DNA of 55,728 nucleotides, taken from contig DIVR01000061.1 of NCBI GenBank assembly GCA_002428325.1, positions 1 through 55,728 on the forward strand, in the 5' to 3' direction. Position 1 is the first letter of the stretch. Every line of letters starts with the position of its first letter. Below, one piece after another: positions 1 to 8,278 of this stretch. The notes beneath the pieces are model-generated. The model saw nothing but the letters and a program-made list of their open reading frames with translations, made no database searches and was not told the origin of the DNA. A program made the translations under genes and the position numbers. This stretch comes from a bacterium UBP4_UBA6127 (GTDB lineage: Bacteria > UBP4 > UBA4092).

Positions 1-756
1 GCTTCCATCAATAAGTATGTGGAAGGTAAGTTCACTGTGGATGCCAGGGACAGAATTTTTGTCCGATATAAAAGCAATATTCCAGTATCATCAGGGCTGG
101 GCACTTCAGCCGCCATGAATGTCGTTTGGCTGAAAATGATTTTAAGTGAATTACCGCCTGAGGAACTGGCTGAAAAGGCGTTTTGGCTTGAGAAGCTCCT
201 GGGAATTGCCGGAGGCCGCCAGGACCAGTATGCTTCGGCAATCGGGGGCATTAATTATATGTCTTTTCACCTGAATCAGGTCAGAGTCCATCCGATGGCC
301 CTTTCACCTGGTTTTATCCGAAAACTGGAAAATTCACTGGTGCTTTGTTATACCGGTAAAAGCCGGGTGTCCGGTAATCTGGCTACCGAAGTTATGAATA
401 ATTACAGCCGGGGCCATAAGAAAACTTTGAAGGGCCTCGAAATGATTCGAAACGCAGTATTGGATATGCGGACTTCTCTGCAACAGGAAGACCTCGATGG
501 TTTTGCCCGTTGCATGAATCAGAATTGGGAAGGCCAGAAAAAGCTGGCTGACAGCATTACCAATCCTGAGATAGAGAATCTCTTTGAAATTGCCTTTAGT
601 CATGGTGCCATTGCAGGTAAAGCAACCGGCGTCGGCGGTGGTGGAAGCCTGTTATTTTTCGGGGATAAAAAGTCCCTCCTTAAGGCGATGGGTTCAATGT
701 GCCATGTAATACCCTTTAAATTTGATTTTAAAGGGATACAAATAGCAAAAGAGTAA
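1..756 (+). CDS. GHMP-family sugar kinase, 5' truncated by window edge
   Basis: The reading frame is open from base 1, so the true start lies outside the window; 251 residues are visible. The GHMP ATP-binding motif PVSSGLGTSAA sits at visible residues 28-38, and the C-terminal glycine-rich motif GKATGVGGGGSLLFF is near residue 210. The first residues (ASINKY) and overall layout resemble the D-glycero-alpha-D-manno-heptose-7-phosphate kinase (HddA) / L-fucokinase branch, which phosphorylates a sugar for nucleotide-sugar synthesis in the cytoplasm. It lies 22 bases before a UDP-glucuronate decarboxylase and a UDP-glucose dehydrogenase, which supports a surface-polysaccharide role. The family is clear; the exact sugar substrate is inference. 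Confidence 0.85.
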   Translation, partial: ASINKYVEGKFTVDARDRIFVRYKSNIPVSSGLGTSAAMNVVWLKMILSELPPEELAEKAFWLEKLLGIAGGRQDQYASAIGGINYMSFHLNQVRVHPMALSPGFIRKLENSLVLCYTGKSRVSGNLATEVMNNYSRGHKKTLKGLEMIRNAVLDMRTSLQQEDLDGFARCMNQNWEGQKKLADSITNPEIENLFEIAFSHGAIAGKATGVGGGGSLLFFGDKKSLLKAMGSMCHVIPFKFDFKGIQIAKE

Positions 757-778
757 ATTCAATTTAAAAGGGTTAGTT

Positions 779-1717
779 ATGAAAAGAGCTTTAGTGATTG
801 GGGGAGCGGGATTTATTGGCTCTCATTTATGTGAAAGGCTTCTGGCTGTCGGCCATGAAGTGATTGCCCTGGATAATTTTATTACCGGGAATCCAAAGAA
901 TATCCAACATTTGAAATCGTCTAACTTCAGTTTTATTGAACATGATATAACCAAGAGCGCAGAGGTTCCCGGGCCTTTTGATTATGTTCTGAATTTTGCT
1001 TCTCCGGCCAGTCCTGTCGATTATATGGAAAAGCCTATTGAAACGTTGGAAGTTGGTTCTTTGGGAACCCAGAATGCTTTGAAAATCGCTGAAAAATCCA
1101 ACGCTGTTTTCATGATGGCATCAACCTCTGAAATCTATGGGGATCCGGAAGTCCATCCGCAAAAAGAAGATTATTGGGGAAATGTCAATTCCATTGGACC
1201 CCGGAGCTGTTATGATGAAGCTAAACGATTTTCTGAAGCTTTGACCATGGCCTATCACCGTTATTATAATGTGAATACCCGTATTATCAGGATTTTTAAT
1301 ACATTTGGCCCCAGAATGAGGTTGCGAGATGGACGAGTGGTTCCCAACTTTTCTGTTCAAGCCTTGAGTGGTAAACCCATAACAGTCTATGGAAGCGGAA
1401 ATCAGACCCGGAGTTTCTGTTATGTCTCGGATTTGGTGGATGGAATTGTCCGGTTACTGGATGTGGAATATCACAACCCGGTCAACTTAGGTAATCCGGC
1501 TGAAATGACCATTCTTCAATTTGCCCAGAAAATTATTGATATGACAGGGTCTTCCAGTGAGATTATTTATGAACCACTCCCGACAGATGATCCAAAACAG
1601 CGTAAGCCGGATATTACGTTAGCCGGGAAACTATTAAATTGGAAACCTGTCGTTTCGCTGGATGAAGGATTAGAGAAAACAGTCGCATGGTTTAAAGAAG
1701 CGATTAATCAAGAATAA
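779..1717 (+). CDS. NAD-dependent epimerase/dehydratase, probable UDP-glucuronate decarboxylase (UDP-xylose synthase)
   Basis: A 312-residue extended SDR protein. The Rossmann motif GGAGFIGS is at residues 8-15, with ASTSEIYG near 114 and catalytic-type CYDEAKR near 144. The C-terminal half carries RVVPNFSVQALSG and YGSGNQTRSFCYVSDLV, which are hallmarks of UDP-glucuronate decarboxylases. These convert UDP-glucuronate to UDP-xylose with bound NAD. The ATG follows an AAAAGGG ribosome site. The next gene, 14 bases downstream, encodes UDP-glucose dehydrogenase, which makes the expected substrate, so the two form a plausible UDP-glucose to UDP-xylose route. A related 4,6-dehydratase or epimerase is the main alternative. 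Confidence 0.85.
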   Translation: MKRALVIGGAGFIGSHLCERLLAVGHEVIALDNFITGNPKNIQHLKSSNFSFIEHDITKSAEVPGPFDYVLNFASPASPVDYMEKPIETLEVGSLGTQNALKIAEKSNAVFMMASTSEIYGDPEVHPQKEDYWGNVNSIGPRSCYDEAKRFSEALTMAYHRYYNVNTRIIRIFNTFGPRMRLRDGRVVPNFSVQALSGKPITVYGSGNQTRSFCYVSDLVDGIVRLLDVEYHNPVNLGNPAEMTILQFAQKIIDMTGSSSEIIYEPLPTDDPKQRKPDITLAGKLLNWKPVVSLDEGLEKTVAWFKEAINQE

Positions 1718-1731
1718 GGAGTTTCAGTACT

Positions 1732-3021
1732 ATGAATGTAGCAGTCGTAGGAACAGGTTATGTTGGTCTGGTTACAGGAGCGGTTTTTTCCGACTTAGGT
1801 AATGATGTCATCTGTGTTGATAAACTTCCCGAAAAAGTGGATATGTTGAATAAATCCATTATGCCTATTTATGAGCCTGGACTGGAAGAAATGGTGGTTC
1901 GTAACAAGAATGACGGACGTTTGACCTTTACCACAGATTTAGCAAAAGCTGTTAAAGAATCCGAAGTTATCTTTATCTGTGTAGGGACTCCTCCAAAAGC
2001 TAATGGTGAGTCTGACCTAGCTCAAGTGAGTGAAGTGGCTGCTGAAATCGGTGAAGCGCTTGACCATTATATTGTTGTTGTAAATAAAAGCACAGTCCCG
2101 GTTGGCACTGGTGACCTGGTGCGTAATATTATTGAAAAAACCAAAAAACAGGATATTCCCTTTGATGTGGTATCCAATCCGGAATTCCTGCGGGAAGGGT
2201 CCGCAATCAGTGATACATTATATCCTGACCGGATTGTTATTGGGGCTCCCAATCAGCATGTTGCTATGAAATTGCTGGAACTCTATGCGCCGTTGGAAAG
2301 ACCTATGCTCATTACGGATGTCTATTCTGCGGAAATCATTAAATATGCCAGCAATGCTTTCCTGGCCACAAAAATTTCCTTTATCAATATGATTGCCGAT
2401 ATGTGCGAGAAAACCCATGCGGATATAACGCATGTTATTAAAGGCATGGGATTTGATTCCCGAATCGGTAAATCATTTCTCCAGGCGGGTTTGGGGTATG
2501 GGGGGTCCTGTTTTCCCAAAGATACATTGGCCCTGATTCATACCGCTTCCAAGCATGGTGAGGAAATGAAGATATTAAAGGCCGTCGTAGAAACGAATGA
2601 AGAACGGGTGAGTCGATTTATCGGTAGGATGAAAGAAGCATTAGGTGGATTGGATGGAAAAACTTTTGGAATACTAGGGTTAGCATTCAAACCTAATACC
2701 GATGATATTCGATTTGCCAAAGCTCTGGATATCATTCAAATTCTTCTGGCAGAAAATGTCAAAATCAAGGCCTATGACCCGATTGCCATGGAAAATACCA
2801 AAAAGGTCATCCCTCAGATTCAATATTGTGAAAGCTCTTATCAGGCGGCTGAGGGGAGCGATGCTATTGTCATCGTTACTGAATGGAATGAATTCAAACT
2901 CCTAAACCTTCAAAAGGTTAAAGATATTATGAAATCCCCCTTCATTTTTGACGGCCGGAACATCTATGATCCTGACCGGATGAAATGCCTGGGATTCCAG
3001 TATTATTCCATCGGCCGTTAA
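1732..3021 (+). CDS. ugd: UDP-glucose 6-dehydrogenase
   Basis: A 429-residue protein of normal family length that oxidises UDP-glucose to UDP-glucuronate with two NAD. The N-terminal NAD motif GTGYVGLVTGAVFSDLG is at residues 7-23, and NKSTVPVGTG is near 119. The catalytic cysteine lies in GLGYGGSCFPKD near residue 253-264. GLAFKPNTDDIR near 319 is the conserved C-terminal domain signature. The start has AAGGAG about 10 bases upstream. It sits between the predicted UDP-glucuronate decarboxylase and selD in one direction, so its product probably feeds the preceding enzyme for extracellular polysaccharide or lipopolysaccharide sugars. Confidence 0.95.
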   Translation: MNVAVVGTGYVGLVTGAVFSDLGNDVICVDKLPEKVDMLNKSIMPIYEPGLEEMVVRNKNDGRLTFTTDLAKAVKESEVIFICVGTPPKANGESDLAQVSEVAAEIGEALDHYIVVVNKSTVPVGTGDLVRNIIEKTKKQDIPFDVVSNPEFLREGSAISDTLYPDRIVIGAPNQHVAMKLLELYAPLERPMLITDVYSAEIIKYASNAFLATKISFINMIADMCEKTHADITHVIKGMGFDSRIGKSFLQAGLGYGGSCFPKDTLALIHTASKHGEEMKILKAVVETNEERVSRFIGRMKEALGGLDGKTFGILGLAFKPNTDDIRFAKALDIIQILLAENVKIKAYDPIAMENTKKVIPQIQYCESSYQAAEGSDAIVIVTEWNEFKLLNLQKVKDIMKSPFIFDGRNIYDPDRMKCLGFQYYSIGR

Positions 3022-3054
3022 TAAAGCTGAGAATTCTTCATCAAAGGTACCTGT

Positions 3055-4116
3055 ATGAATCCAGTACCGGACCAGGGAACTAAAATTCGATTGACACAGA
3101 TGGCTTCTGCGGCAGGGTGAGCGGCTAAAATCGGGCCGGAGACCCTGACGCAGGTCCTGCGTCATCTTGATGTGAAAAAAGATTCCAGGTTGCTAGTCGG
3201 GATCGAAGGTTCCGATGATGCTGGCGTATTTTATCTGGATTCCGAACGTGCTTTGGTGCAGACTGTCGATTTTATTACTCCCATTCTGGATAACCCTTAC
3301 TATTATGGAGCTGTGGCAGCTGCCAATTCAATCAGTGATGTTTATGCAATGGGGGGAACACCGCTTACGGCCTTAAATCTGGTCTGTTTTCCAATCGGTG
3401 TTTTACCTGTTGAGGTTCTCACGGAAATCCTTCGAGGAGCGATTGATAAAATCAATGAAGCTGGAATATCTCTTCTGGGTGGACACTCCATAAATGACAA
3501 AGAACCCAAGTTTGGATTGTGTGTTACCGGTCTTGTTCATCCCAATCATATTATACGCAATCGGGGAGCCCTTCCCGGTGACCGGCTAATCCTGACCAAG
3601 CCTATTGGAAGTGGTGTCATAACTACGGCCGCCAAGAATGACCAATGTTCTCCCATGGTCCTGGATGCTGCCATTAAAGTAATGACTCAGCTGAATAAAG
3701 AAGCCAGCCGAATCATGGTTCAATACGAGGCTCATGCTGCTACTGATATCACAGGGTTTGGCTTACTGGGACATGCCTTGGAAATGGCGCAGGGAAGCTC
3801 AATCTCTCTTTCTATTGATGTCTCGAAAGTGCCTTTTATTCCCGGTGCAGAAGACTTGGCTCAAAAAGACCTGTTTGCTGGAGGTTCTCGTCGTAATTGG
3901 GCTTATGTAAAGAAAAATATCGATATGCAAAACAGTTGTCCCAGTCATATTACCGGGCTCCTGGCCGATGCTCAGACCAGCGGGGGGCTGTTGATCTCCA
4001 TGTCAAAAGAGAAAACCTCGACATTCATCAATTCATTAAATGAGGCTGGAGTTACTGAAGCAGTTGAAATCGGTGAAGTAAGACCTTCAGGAACACATCC
4101 TATCATTCTTAATTAA
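3055..4116 (+). CDS. selD: Selenide, water dikinase (selenophosphate synthetase), selenocysteine-containing
   Basis: SelD makes selenophosphate from selenide and ATP, the selenium donor for selenocysteine and selenouridine. Reading from the ATG at 3055 (AAGG about 7 bases upstream), the frame meets TGA at 3118-3120 (residue 22) and stays open afterwards to 4116, giving 353 residues. The UGA falls in the context AAG-U-AAKIGPETL, exactly where the family has its catalytic Cys or Sec followed by the essential Lys. After it come EGSDDAGVF, the conserved DFITPILDNPYYYGAVAAANSISDVYAMGG block (residues about 70-100), LLGGHSI and ATDITGFGLLGH. An 8-bp hairpin 33 bases after the UGA fits a bacterial SECIS. 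A plain ORF call would start late, at the GTG near 3172, and lose the active site. SelA, SelB and selC are not in the window. Confidence 0.93.
3118..3164 (+). promoter_or_regulatory. UGA-Sec codon and bacterial SECIS hairpin inside selD
   Basis: The in-frame TGA is at 3118-3120. Downstream, TGACGCAG (3146-3153) and CTGCGTCA (3157-3164) form a perfect 8-bp stem closing a 3-base GTC loop. The loop begins 33 bases after the UGA, inside the 16-37 base range known for bacterial SECIS elements bound by SelB. The loop starts with GU, also typical. The very small loop is unusual, and the top pair may open in vivo. Confidence 0.8.
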
Positions 4117-4125
4117 TCTAAGCCG

Positions 4126-5136
4126 TTAAAAATTTTCTCGTTCGCTTTTAGGATCTCTTGTCATTAAATCCATCACAGCCTGTTTGACTGATTTTTCATC
4201 ATGAATGACATTGTAGATCTCATTGGTTATCGGCATTTCTACTTCTAGTTTATCACTGAGCTTTTTGGCTGCTTCCGAGGTTTTTAATCCTTCCACTACC
4301 ATACCGATTTTCTGGAGGGCCTCATCGGTAGAAAATCCTTTGGCCTTTAATTCCCCAAACATCCGGTTTCGGGAATGTCGGCTCATACAGGTTACAACCA
4401 AATCACCCAATCCCGACAGCCCGGAAAAGGTTGCCGGATTGGCTCCTTTCTTGACTCCCAACCGGGTCATTTCTGCTAAGCCTCGGGTAATCAATGCCGC
4501 TTTCGTATTATCTCCAAATCCCATTCCATCACAAGCTCCGGCGGCAATGGCAATCACGTTTTTCAATGCGGCTCCCATTTCAACCCCCACTAAGTCCATA
4601 TTCGTGTATACTCGGAAAAACCGGGTTGAAAAGATATCCTGAATTTTGGCTAAGACCTGAATGTCAGAACCGCTGACAGAGACGGTTGTCGGGATATCCA
4701 TACTGACTTCTTCAGCATGGCTGGGCCCTGAAAGAGCCGTTATCTGAGAACTGGAAAGCTCCGGCAGGACGTCCTGAATCACTTCTGACATGGTTTTTAA
4801 TGTGTCCATCTCCAACCCTTTAGCGCAACTTATCAGAATATGTCCATGGGAAAGGTATGGTTTTATAGAGGTGCAGACTGCTCTCATGACATGGGACGGA
4901 ATCGTTAAAACAATTTCTTCAGAACTCTGGATGGATTCTTCCAGTGTCTCCGCTATCATGACATTATCGGGAAGAACAAAACCTGGCAAGAGCCGGGGGT
5001 GTTTATGATTGATTCTTAAATGGTTCAGGGCATCTGTATCTTTATCCCAAATGGAAACCTGTTGATTTTGTTTGGCCAGAAGTCTAGCCAAGGCTAATCC
5101 CCAGCTTCCAGCTCCAATGACAGTTATTTTTTGCAT
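4126..5136 (-). CDS. gpsA: Glycerol-3-phosphate dehydrogenase [NAD(P)+]
   Basis: A 336-residue cytoplasmic enzyme reducing dihydroxyacetone phosphate to sn-glycerol 3-phosphate for phospholipid synthesis. The dinucleotide motif GAGSWGLALARLLA is at residues 8-21. LSGPSHAEEV is near 134 and the catalytic-lysine region MGAALKNVIAIAAGACDG near 188. GDNTKAALITRGLAEM and GLGDLVVTC follow, all diagnostic. Length is normal. It converges with selD with only 9 bases between stops, so no separate terminator is visible. Its product joins the same lipid pathway as psd and pssA further along the window. Confidence 0.96.
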   Translation of the reverse strand: MQKITVIGAGSWGLALARLLAKQNQQVSIWDKDTDALNHLRINHKHPRLLPGFVLPDNVMIAETLEESIQSSEEIVLTIPSHVMRAVCTSIKPYLSHGHILISCAKGLEMDTLKTMSEVIQDVLPELSSSQITALSGPSHAEEVSMDIPTTVSVSGSDIQVLAKIQDIFSTRFFRVYTNMDLVGVEMGAALKNVIAIAAGACDGMGFGDNTKAALITRGLAEMTRLGVKKGANPATFSGLSGLGDLVVTCMSRHSRNRMFGELKAKGFSTDEALQKIGMVVEGLKTSEAAKKLSDKLEVEMPITNEIYNVIHDEKSVKQAVMDLMTRDPKSERENF

Positions 5137-5316
5137 AGCAATACTCTCTGGAAACCTTGTATTTATTTGAATTGAAAGTTAAATGTTAGCAGATGTAGAA
5201 TCCACTGACAATGATATAGATCCTGGATAAAGGCAAAAGGAATAATTAATTCCCGTACCCCTCTTTTTGTGTTATGTTTTTTCTTTCATAAACCATTTAA
5301 TGATTCGAGGTATAAG

Positions 5317-6267
5317 ATGCCCTTTGTTGATTGGCCTTTAGAAAAATTAAAAGCATATCAGCCTGAAATTAATAAACCGGAAGATTTCGATTCTTTTTGG
5401 AATAAGTCCCTGCAGGAAATTCATTCCCAACCCCTCAATGCTGTGGAGACTCCCATTTCTCATCCTGTAAAAAACATACAATGCTTTCGTTTTAAACTGG
5501 ATGCTTATGGGGGAGGGAAACTGGTTGGATATTTCCTCCGTCCGGTTAAATCCGAACCTGTTCCTTTGGTGGTGCATTTGATTGGTTATACCGGGGATAA
5601 GGGATTTCCCCATAGTTATCTCCATTGGTTGTCTATGGGCTGTGCTGTTTGTACAGTCGATACCCGGGACCAGTTCGGTGAAAGTTATAGTGACAGGGGG
5701 TTTGGCCGGGGGCATGGAGTAGGGTGGATGACTCAAGGAATCGAGTCTCCTGAAACTTATTACTATCGATTTGTATATGGAGATTGTCTAAGGGTTTTAG
5801 ACTTCGCTCTGGGACATGATGGAATCGATAACAGCAGGATTTGTGTGCATGGCATCAGCCAAGGCGGAGGGCTTTCACTTGCCACCGCTTCCATGGATTC
5901 AAGAATTACTCATTGTATGGCGGATATCCCTTTTCTTTGCCATTTTCGCAGAGCAATCGAAATCTCTACAGAGTTGCCCTATACGGAATTTGTTCATTTC
6001 TTGAAACGATTTCCTGCCTTGGAATCAAAAGCCTTAAATACCCTTGATTATGTTGATAATCTGCATCTGGTAAATCGTATCAAAGCAAAAACCCTGGTTT
6101 CAGTGGGGTTACAGGATATAGTCTGTCCGCCTTCCACTGTTTTTGGGGTGTATAACCAGATTTCAGCTCAAAAGGAAATTAAAGTTTATCCCTATTTAGC
6201 CCATGAGGTCTCAGAATTCCACCTGGATTTAAAAATACGATGGCTGGCAAAGGAATGGTCTCTTTAA
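5317..6267 (+). CDS. Acetyl xylan esterase / cephalosporin-C deacetylase family alpha/beta hydrolase
   Basis: The chosen ATG at 5317 has GAGG 6-7 bases upstream and gives 316 residues, the usual family size; an upstream in-frame extension to 5269 adds an unlikely MLCFFFHKPF stretch. The start MPFVDWPLEKLKAYQP and the following EDFDSFW match the AXE1 family N terminus. The nucleophile lies in the elbow HGISQGGG near residue 182-189. The acid is probably Asp in GLQDIVCPPST near 270, and the base His in YLAHE near 296. No signal peptide is visible, so it probably deacetylates short acetylated sugars or similar esters in the cytoplasm. Natural substrate unknown. Confidence 0.85.
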   Translation: MPFVDWPLEKLKAYQPEINKPEDFDSFWNKSLQEIHSQPLNAVETPISHPVKNIQCFRFKLDAYGGGKLVGYFLRPVKSEPVPLVVHLIGYTGDKGFPHSYLHWLSMGCAVCTVDTRDQFGESYSDRGFGRGHGVGWMTQGIESPETYYYRFVYGDCLRVLDFALGHDGIDNSRICVHGISQGGGLSLATASMDSRITHCMADIPFLCHFRRAIEISTELPYTEFVHFLKRFPALESKALNTLDYVDNLHLVNRIKAKTLVSVGLQDIVCPPSTVFGVYNQISAQKEIKVYPYLAHEVSEFHLDLKIRWLAKEWSL

Positions 6268-6306
6268 AATAGGGTATTATTTTTAAGAATCTGATATACT
6301 AAAACA

Positions 6307-6315
6307 TGGTATAAT
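6307..6315 (+). promoter_or_regulatory. Extended -10 promoter for the exported protein gene
   Basis: TGGTATAAT gives a TGN extended -10 with perfect TATAAT at 6310-6315, about 45 bases before the ATG at 6359. No good -35 hexamer is seen, which extended -10 promoters do not need. Prediction from sequence only. Confidence 0.45.
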
Positions 6316-6358
6316 GCACTGTTGTAAAAACTGAATCAAAACAAATAAGGTGAATCAT

Positions 6359-7159
6359 ATGAAGAAATTAGGGAATTTCACATTGTTCCTTCTGATTCTT
6401 GGTATTGTCAGTGTAGGTTTAGCTCAGGTGGCTGGGCAATTTGCCTTGGATCGAGCCAGAACCGCTGCTGGACAAGCACCTGCTGGAGTTAATCCGGAAG
6501 ATTTTGCCCGTTTTGAAATGGGTACACGAGCCATGACTGGTGAGCAGGCTGAACCCGCTCCTGCACCTGAAATCCGTATGATCCCTGTTGTTGAGGGAGA
6601 AATGATTATTTCTGCCAAATCGGGTGAAGTTTTACAGAAACCTGAACGTAAAATGGTGCCTGAAACCATGAAAGATCAATATTTTGATGACGGGACCCAT
6701 GGTGATGAAGTGGCGGGAGATGGGATTTATTCTAATGTGGTTGTTCGTAAGGATGTCATCAGCAAGAAAGAATATACCCAGAGAATTGCATTGGAAAATC
6801 TGATTAATAAAATGTCCGATGACCGCCCTGTTGATTTTTACCGTGTCTATGTTTCTGCTGATTCTCCCAATCCGAAAATTCCTTCTACCCAATATTGGCG
6901 AACAAAGAAAAATGATTTTATTGATGATTATAAGACTCGGATTTTAGCTCCCTATAAAGATGAAAAGGGTGAGTTTTATCCTGTTTATGAGCCTCCCAAA
7001 CCCCAAGTGCCTAATGCAATGATGATGATGGGACAGACAGGTGAGGGTGGACCTCAGAATGTTTCATTGCCATCTGCCATCCAAGGCCGTGTTGATGGAA
7101 TGAATGAGATGGGTCCCATGACAGGCTCCTATTTCGGTGAACAGAACAGAATGAAATAA
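6359..7159 (+). CDS. Exported protein of unknown function with a choice-of-anchor-X-like segment
   Basis: A 266-residue protein. The ATG at 6359 is preferred to the GTG at 6350 because AAGGTGA lies just before it and forms the ribosome site. Residues 1-23 are a signal peptide or membrane anchor (MKKLGNFTLFLLILGIVSVG, then LAQ). The mature part begins with an Ala/Pro/Glu-rich linker. It then has the acidic motif YFDDGTHGDEVAGDGIYS near residues 120-137, like the Asp-rich loop of choice-of-anchor X / Ig-like extracellular domains. The tail is Met- and Gly-rich (AMMMMGQ). It is probably periplasmic or extracytoplasmic. No enzymatic motif is visible and I do not recognise the family with confidence. 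nth follows 10 bases later. Confidence 0.7.
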   Translation: MKKLGNFTLFLLILGIVSVGLAQVAGQFALDRARTAAGQAPAGVNPEDFARFEMGTRAMTGEQAEPAPAPEIRMIPVVEGEMIISAKSGEVLQKPERKMVPETMKDQYFDDGTHGDEVAGDGIYSNVVVRKDVISKKEYTQRIALENLINKMSDDRPVDFYRVYVSADSPNPKIPSTQYWRTKKNDFIDDYKTRILAPYKDEKGEFYPVYEPPKPQVPNAMMMMGQTGEGGPQNVSLPSAIQGRVDGMNEMGPMTGSYFGEQNRMK

Positions 7160-7169
7160 TGAAATTATA

Positions 7170-7841
7170 ATGACGCAGGCTACCCCTGGAATGAAAATTT
7201 CTAGTGCATTTGTATCTGAAAGGGAACGAGTTCAGAAAATATTTCAAACACTCCGTTCTCTTTATCCGGATGCCAAATGCAGCCTGCGTTTTTCTAATCC
7301 CCACGAATTACTGGTGGCTACGATACTTTCTGCCCAATGTACAGATGATCGGGTGAATCTTGTTACGCAGACTCTTTTTAAAAAATATCCCACGTTGAAA
7401 TCTATGGCAGAAGCTTCATTGGATGAATTTGAGCAAGATATCCGTTCAACGGGTTTTTACCGAAATAAAGCCAAAAACATAATCGCTGCTTCCAAGTTTA
7501 TTATGGAAAAATTTAATGGTAAGGTCCCTTCTGATATGGAATCATTGCTTTTGTTGCCGGGAGTGGCCAGAAAGACGGCAAATGTTGTCCTGGGGAATGT
7601 ATTTGATAAAGCCCTGGGGGTTGTGGTAGATACTCATGTTCAACGGTTGAGCCTTAGAATGGGGCTTACTAAGCAGAAATCTCCAGAAAAAATTGAACAG
7701 GACTTAATGAAATTATTAGACCCTACTCAATGGGTTCTTTTCTCACATCTGATGATATACCATGGAAGAAAAGTCTGTTCAGCAAGGAAACCTGAATGCG
7801 CTTTGTGTTCCATTGAGCCGTTCTGCCCTAAAATTATCTAG
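7170..7841 (+). CDS. nth: Endonuclease III (DNA glycosylase/AP lyase)
   Basis: A 223-residue base-excision repair enzyme that removes oxidised pyrimidines and cleaves AP sites. The helix-hairpin-helix LPGVARKTANVVLG (about residues 129-142) contains the catalytic lysine. The catalytic aspartate is in VVDTHVQRLSLRMG. The C terminus has the four-cysteine 4Fe-4S cluster pattern C-x6-C-x2-C-x5-C (CSARKPECALCSIEPFC). Length and all key residues are normal. A second possible ATG at 7191 would also work, since the ribosome site before 7170 is weak. It lies directly behind the exported unknown protein, with no visible functional link. Confidence 0.96.
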   Translation: MTQATPGMKISSAFVSERERVQKIFQTLRSLYPDAKCSLRFSNPHELLVATILSAQCTDDRVNLVTQTLFKKYPTLKSMAEASLDEFEQDIRSTGFYRNKAKNIIAASKFIMEKFNGKVPSDMESLLLLPGVARKTANVVLGNVFDKALGVVVDTHVQRLSLRMGLTKQKSPEKIEQDLMKLLDPTQWVLFSHLMIYHGRKVCSARKPECALCSIEPFCPKII

Positions 7842-7974
7842 TCTGAAAGGACACATCCCCTCAAATTGGATAGTCATTATGATTTGCTTTGGTAAGCTAG
7901 AGGCTTTATTTCGATAATTGATTATTCTTTTCAGATGATAGCTGAAAATCCGCTAAATTATTCATATGGAGTCA

Positions 7975-8003
7975 TAGACACTCAATGGGGTGTATGATAA
8001 AAT
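7975..8003 (+). promoter_or_regulatory. Sigma-70-type promoter for tRNA-Val
   Basis: TAGACA at 7975-7980, a 17-base spacer and TAAAAT at 7998-8003 lie 12 bases before the first base of the tRNA. Transcription would begin a few bases upstream of the mature 5' end. Confidence 0.5.
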
Positions 8004-8015
8004 ATTTACCACAGT

Positions 8016-8092
8016 GGGCGCATAGCTCAGCTGGTTAGAGCGTTCCGTTCACATCGGAGAGGTCACAGGTTCGAATCCTGTTGTGCCCACCA
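8016..8092 (+). tRNA. tRNA-Val (anticodon CAC)
   Basis: The 77-base sequence folds as a complete cloverleaf. The acceptor GGGCGCA pairs with TGTGCCC (one G-U pair). The D stem is GCTC/GAGC. The anticodon stem is TTCCG/CGGAG with loop TTCACAT, giving anticodon CAC, which reads the valine codon GTG. The T arm is ACAGG-TTCGAAT-CCTGT. The CCA end is encoded at 8090-8092. It stands alone between nth and the pseudouridine synthase gene. Confidence 0.95.
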
Positions 8093-8278
8093 TTTTCCTA
8101 ATCCACTGTTATAAATTCCACATCATTTTTTGCTTCCCAGGATATTCATTGACACCGGTATCTATATTCAATCCAACCTTAAATTGAATGAATTAATTTT
8201 CTTAAGATAATAATGGTTCAGGGAGTAGAAAACTGTTTATCTGGTTTGACCTTATTTTAAAAATGCAGGAAAAATCTG

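Noticed and set aside
3118..3120. Stop codon near the selD start read as a pseudogene or frameshift
   Set aside because: The frame is intact on both sides, the UGA sits at the known Sec position and a hairpin follows, so selenocysteine is the better explanation.
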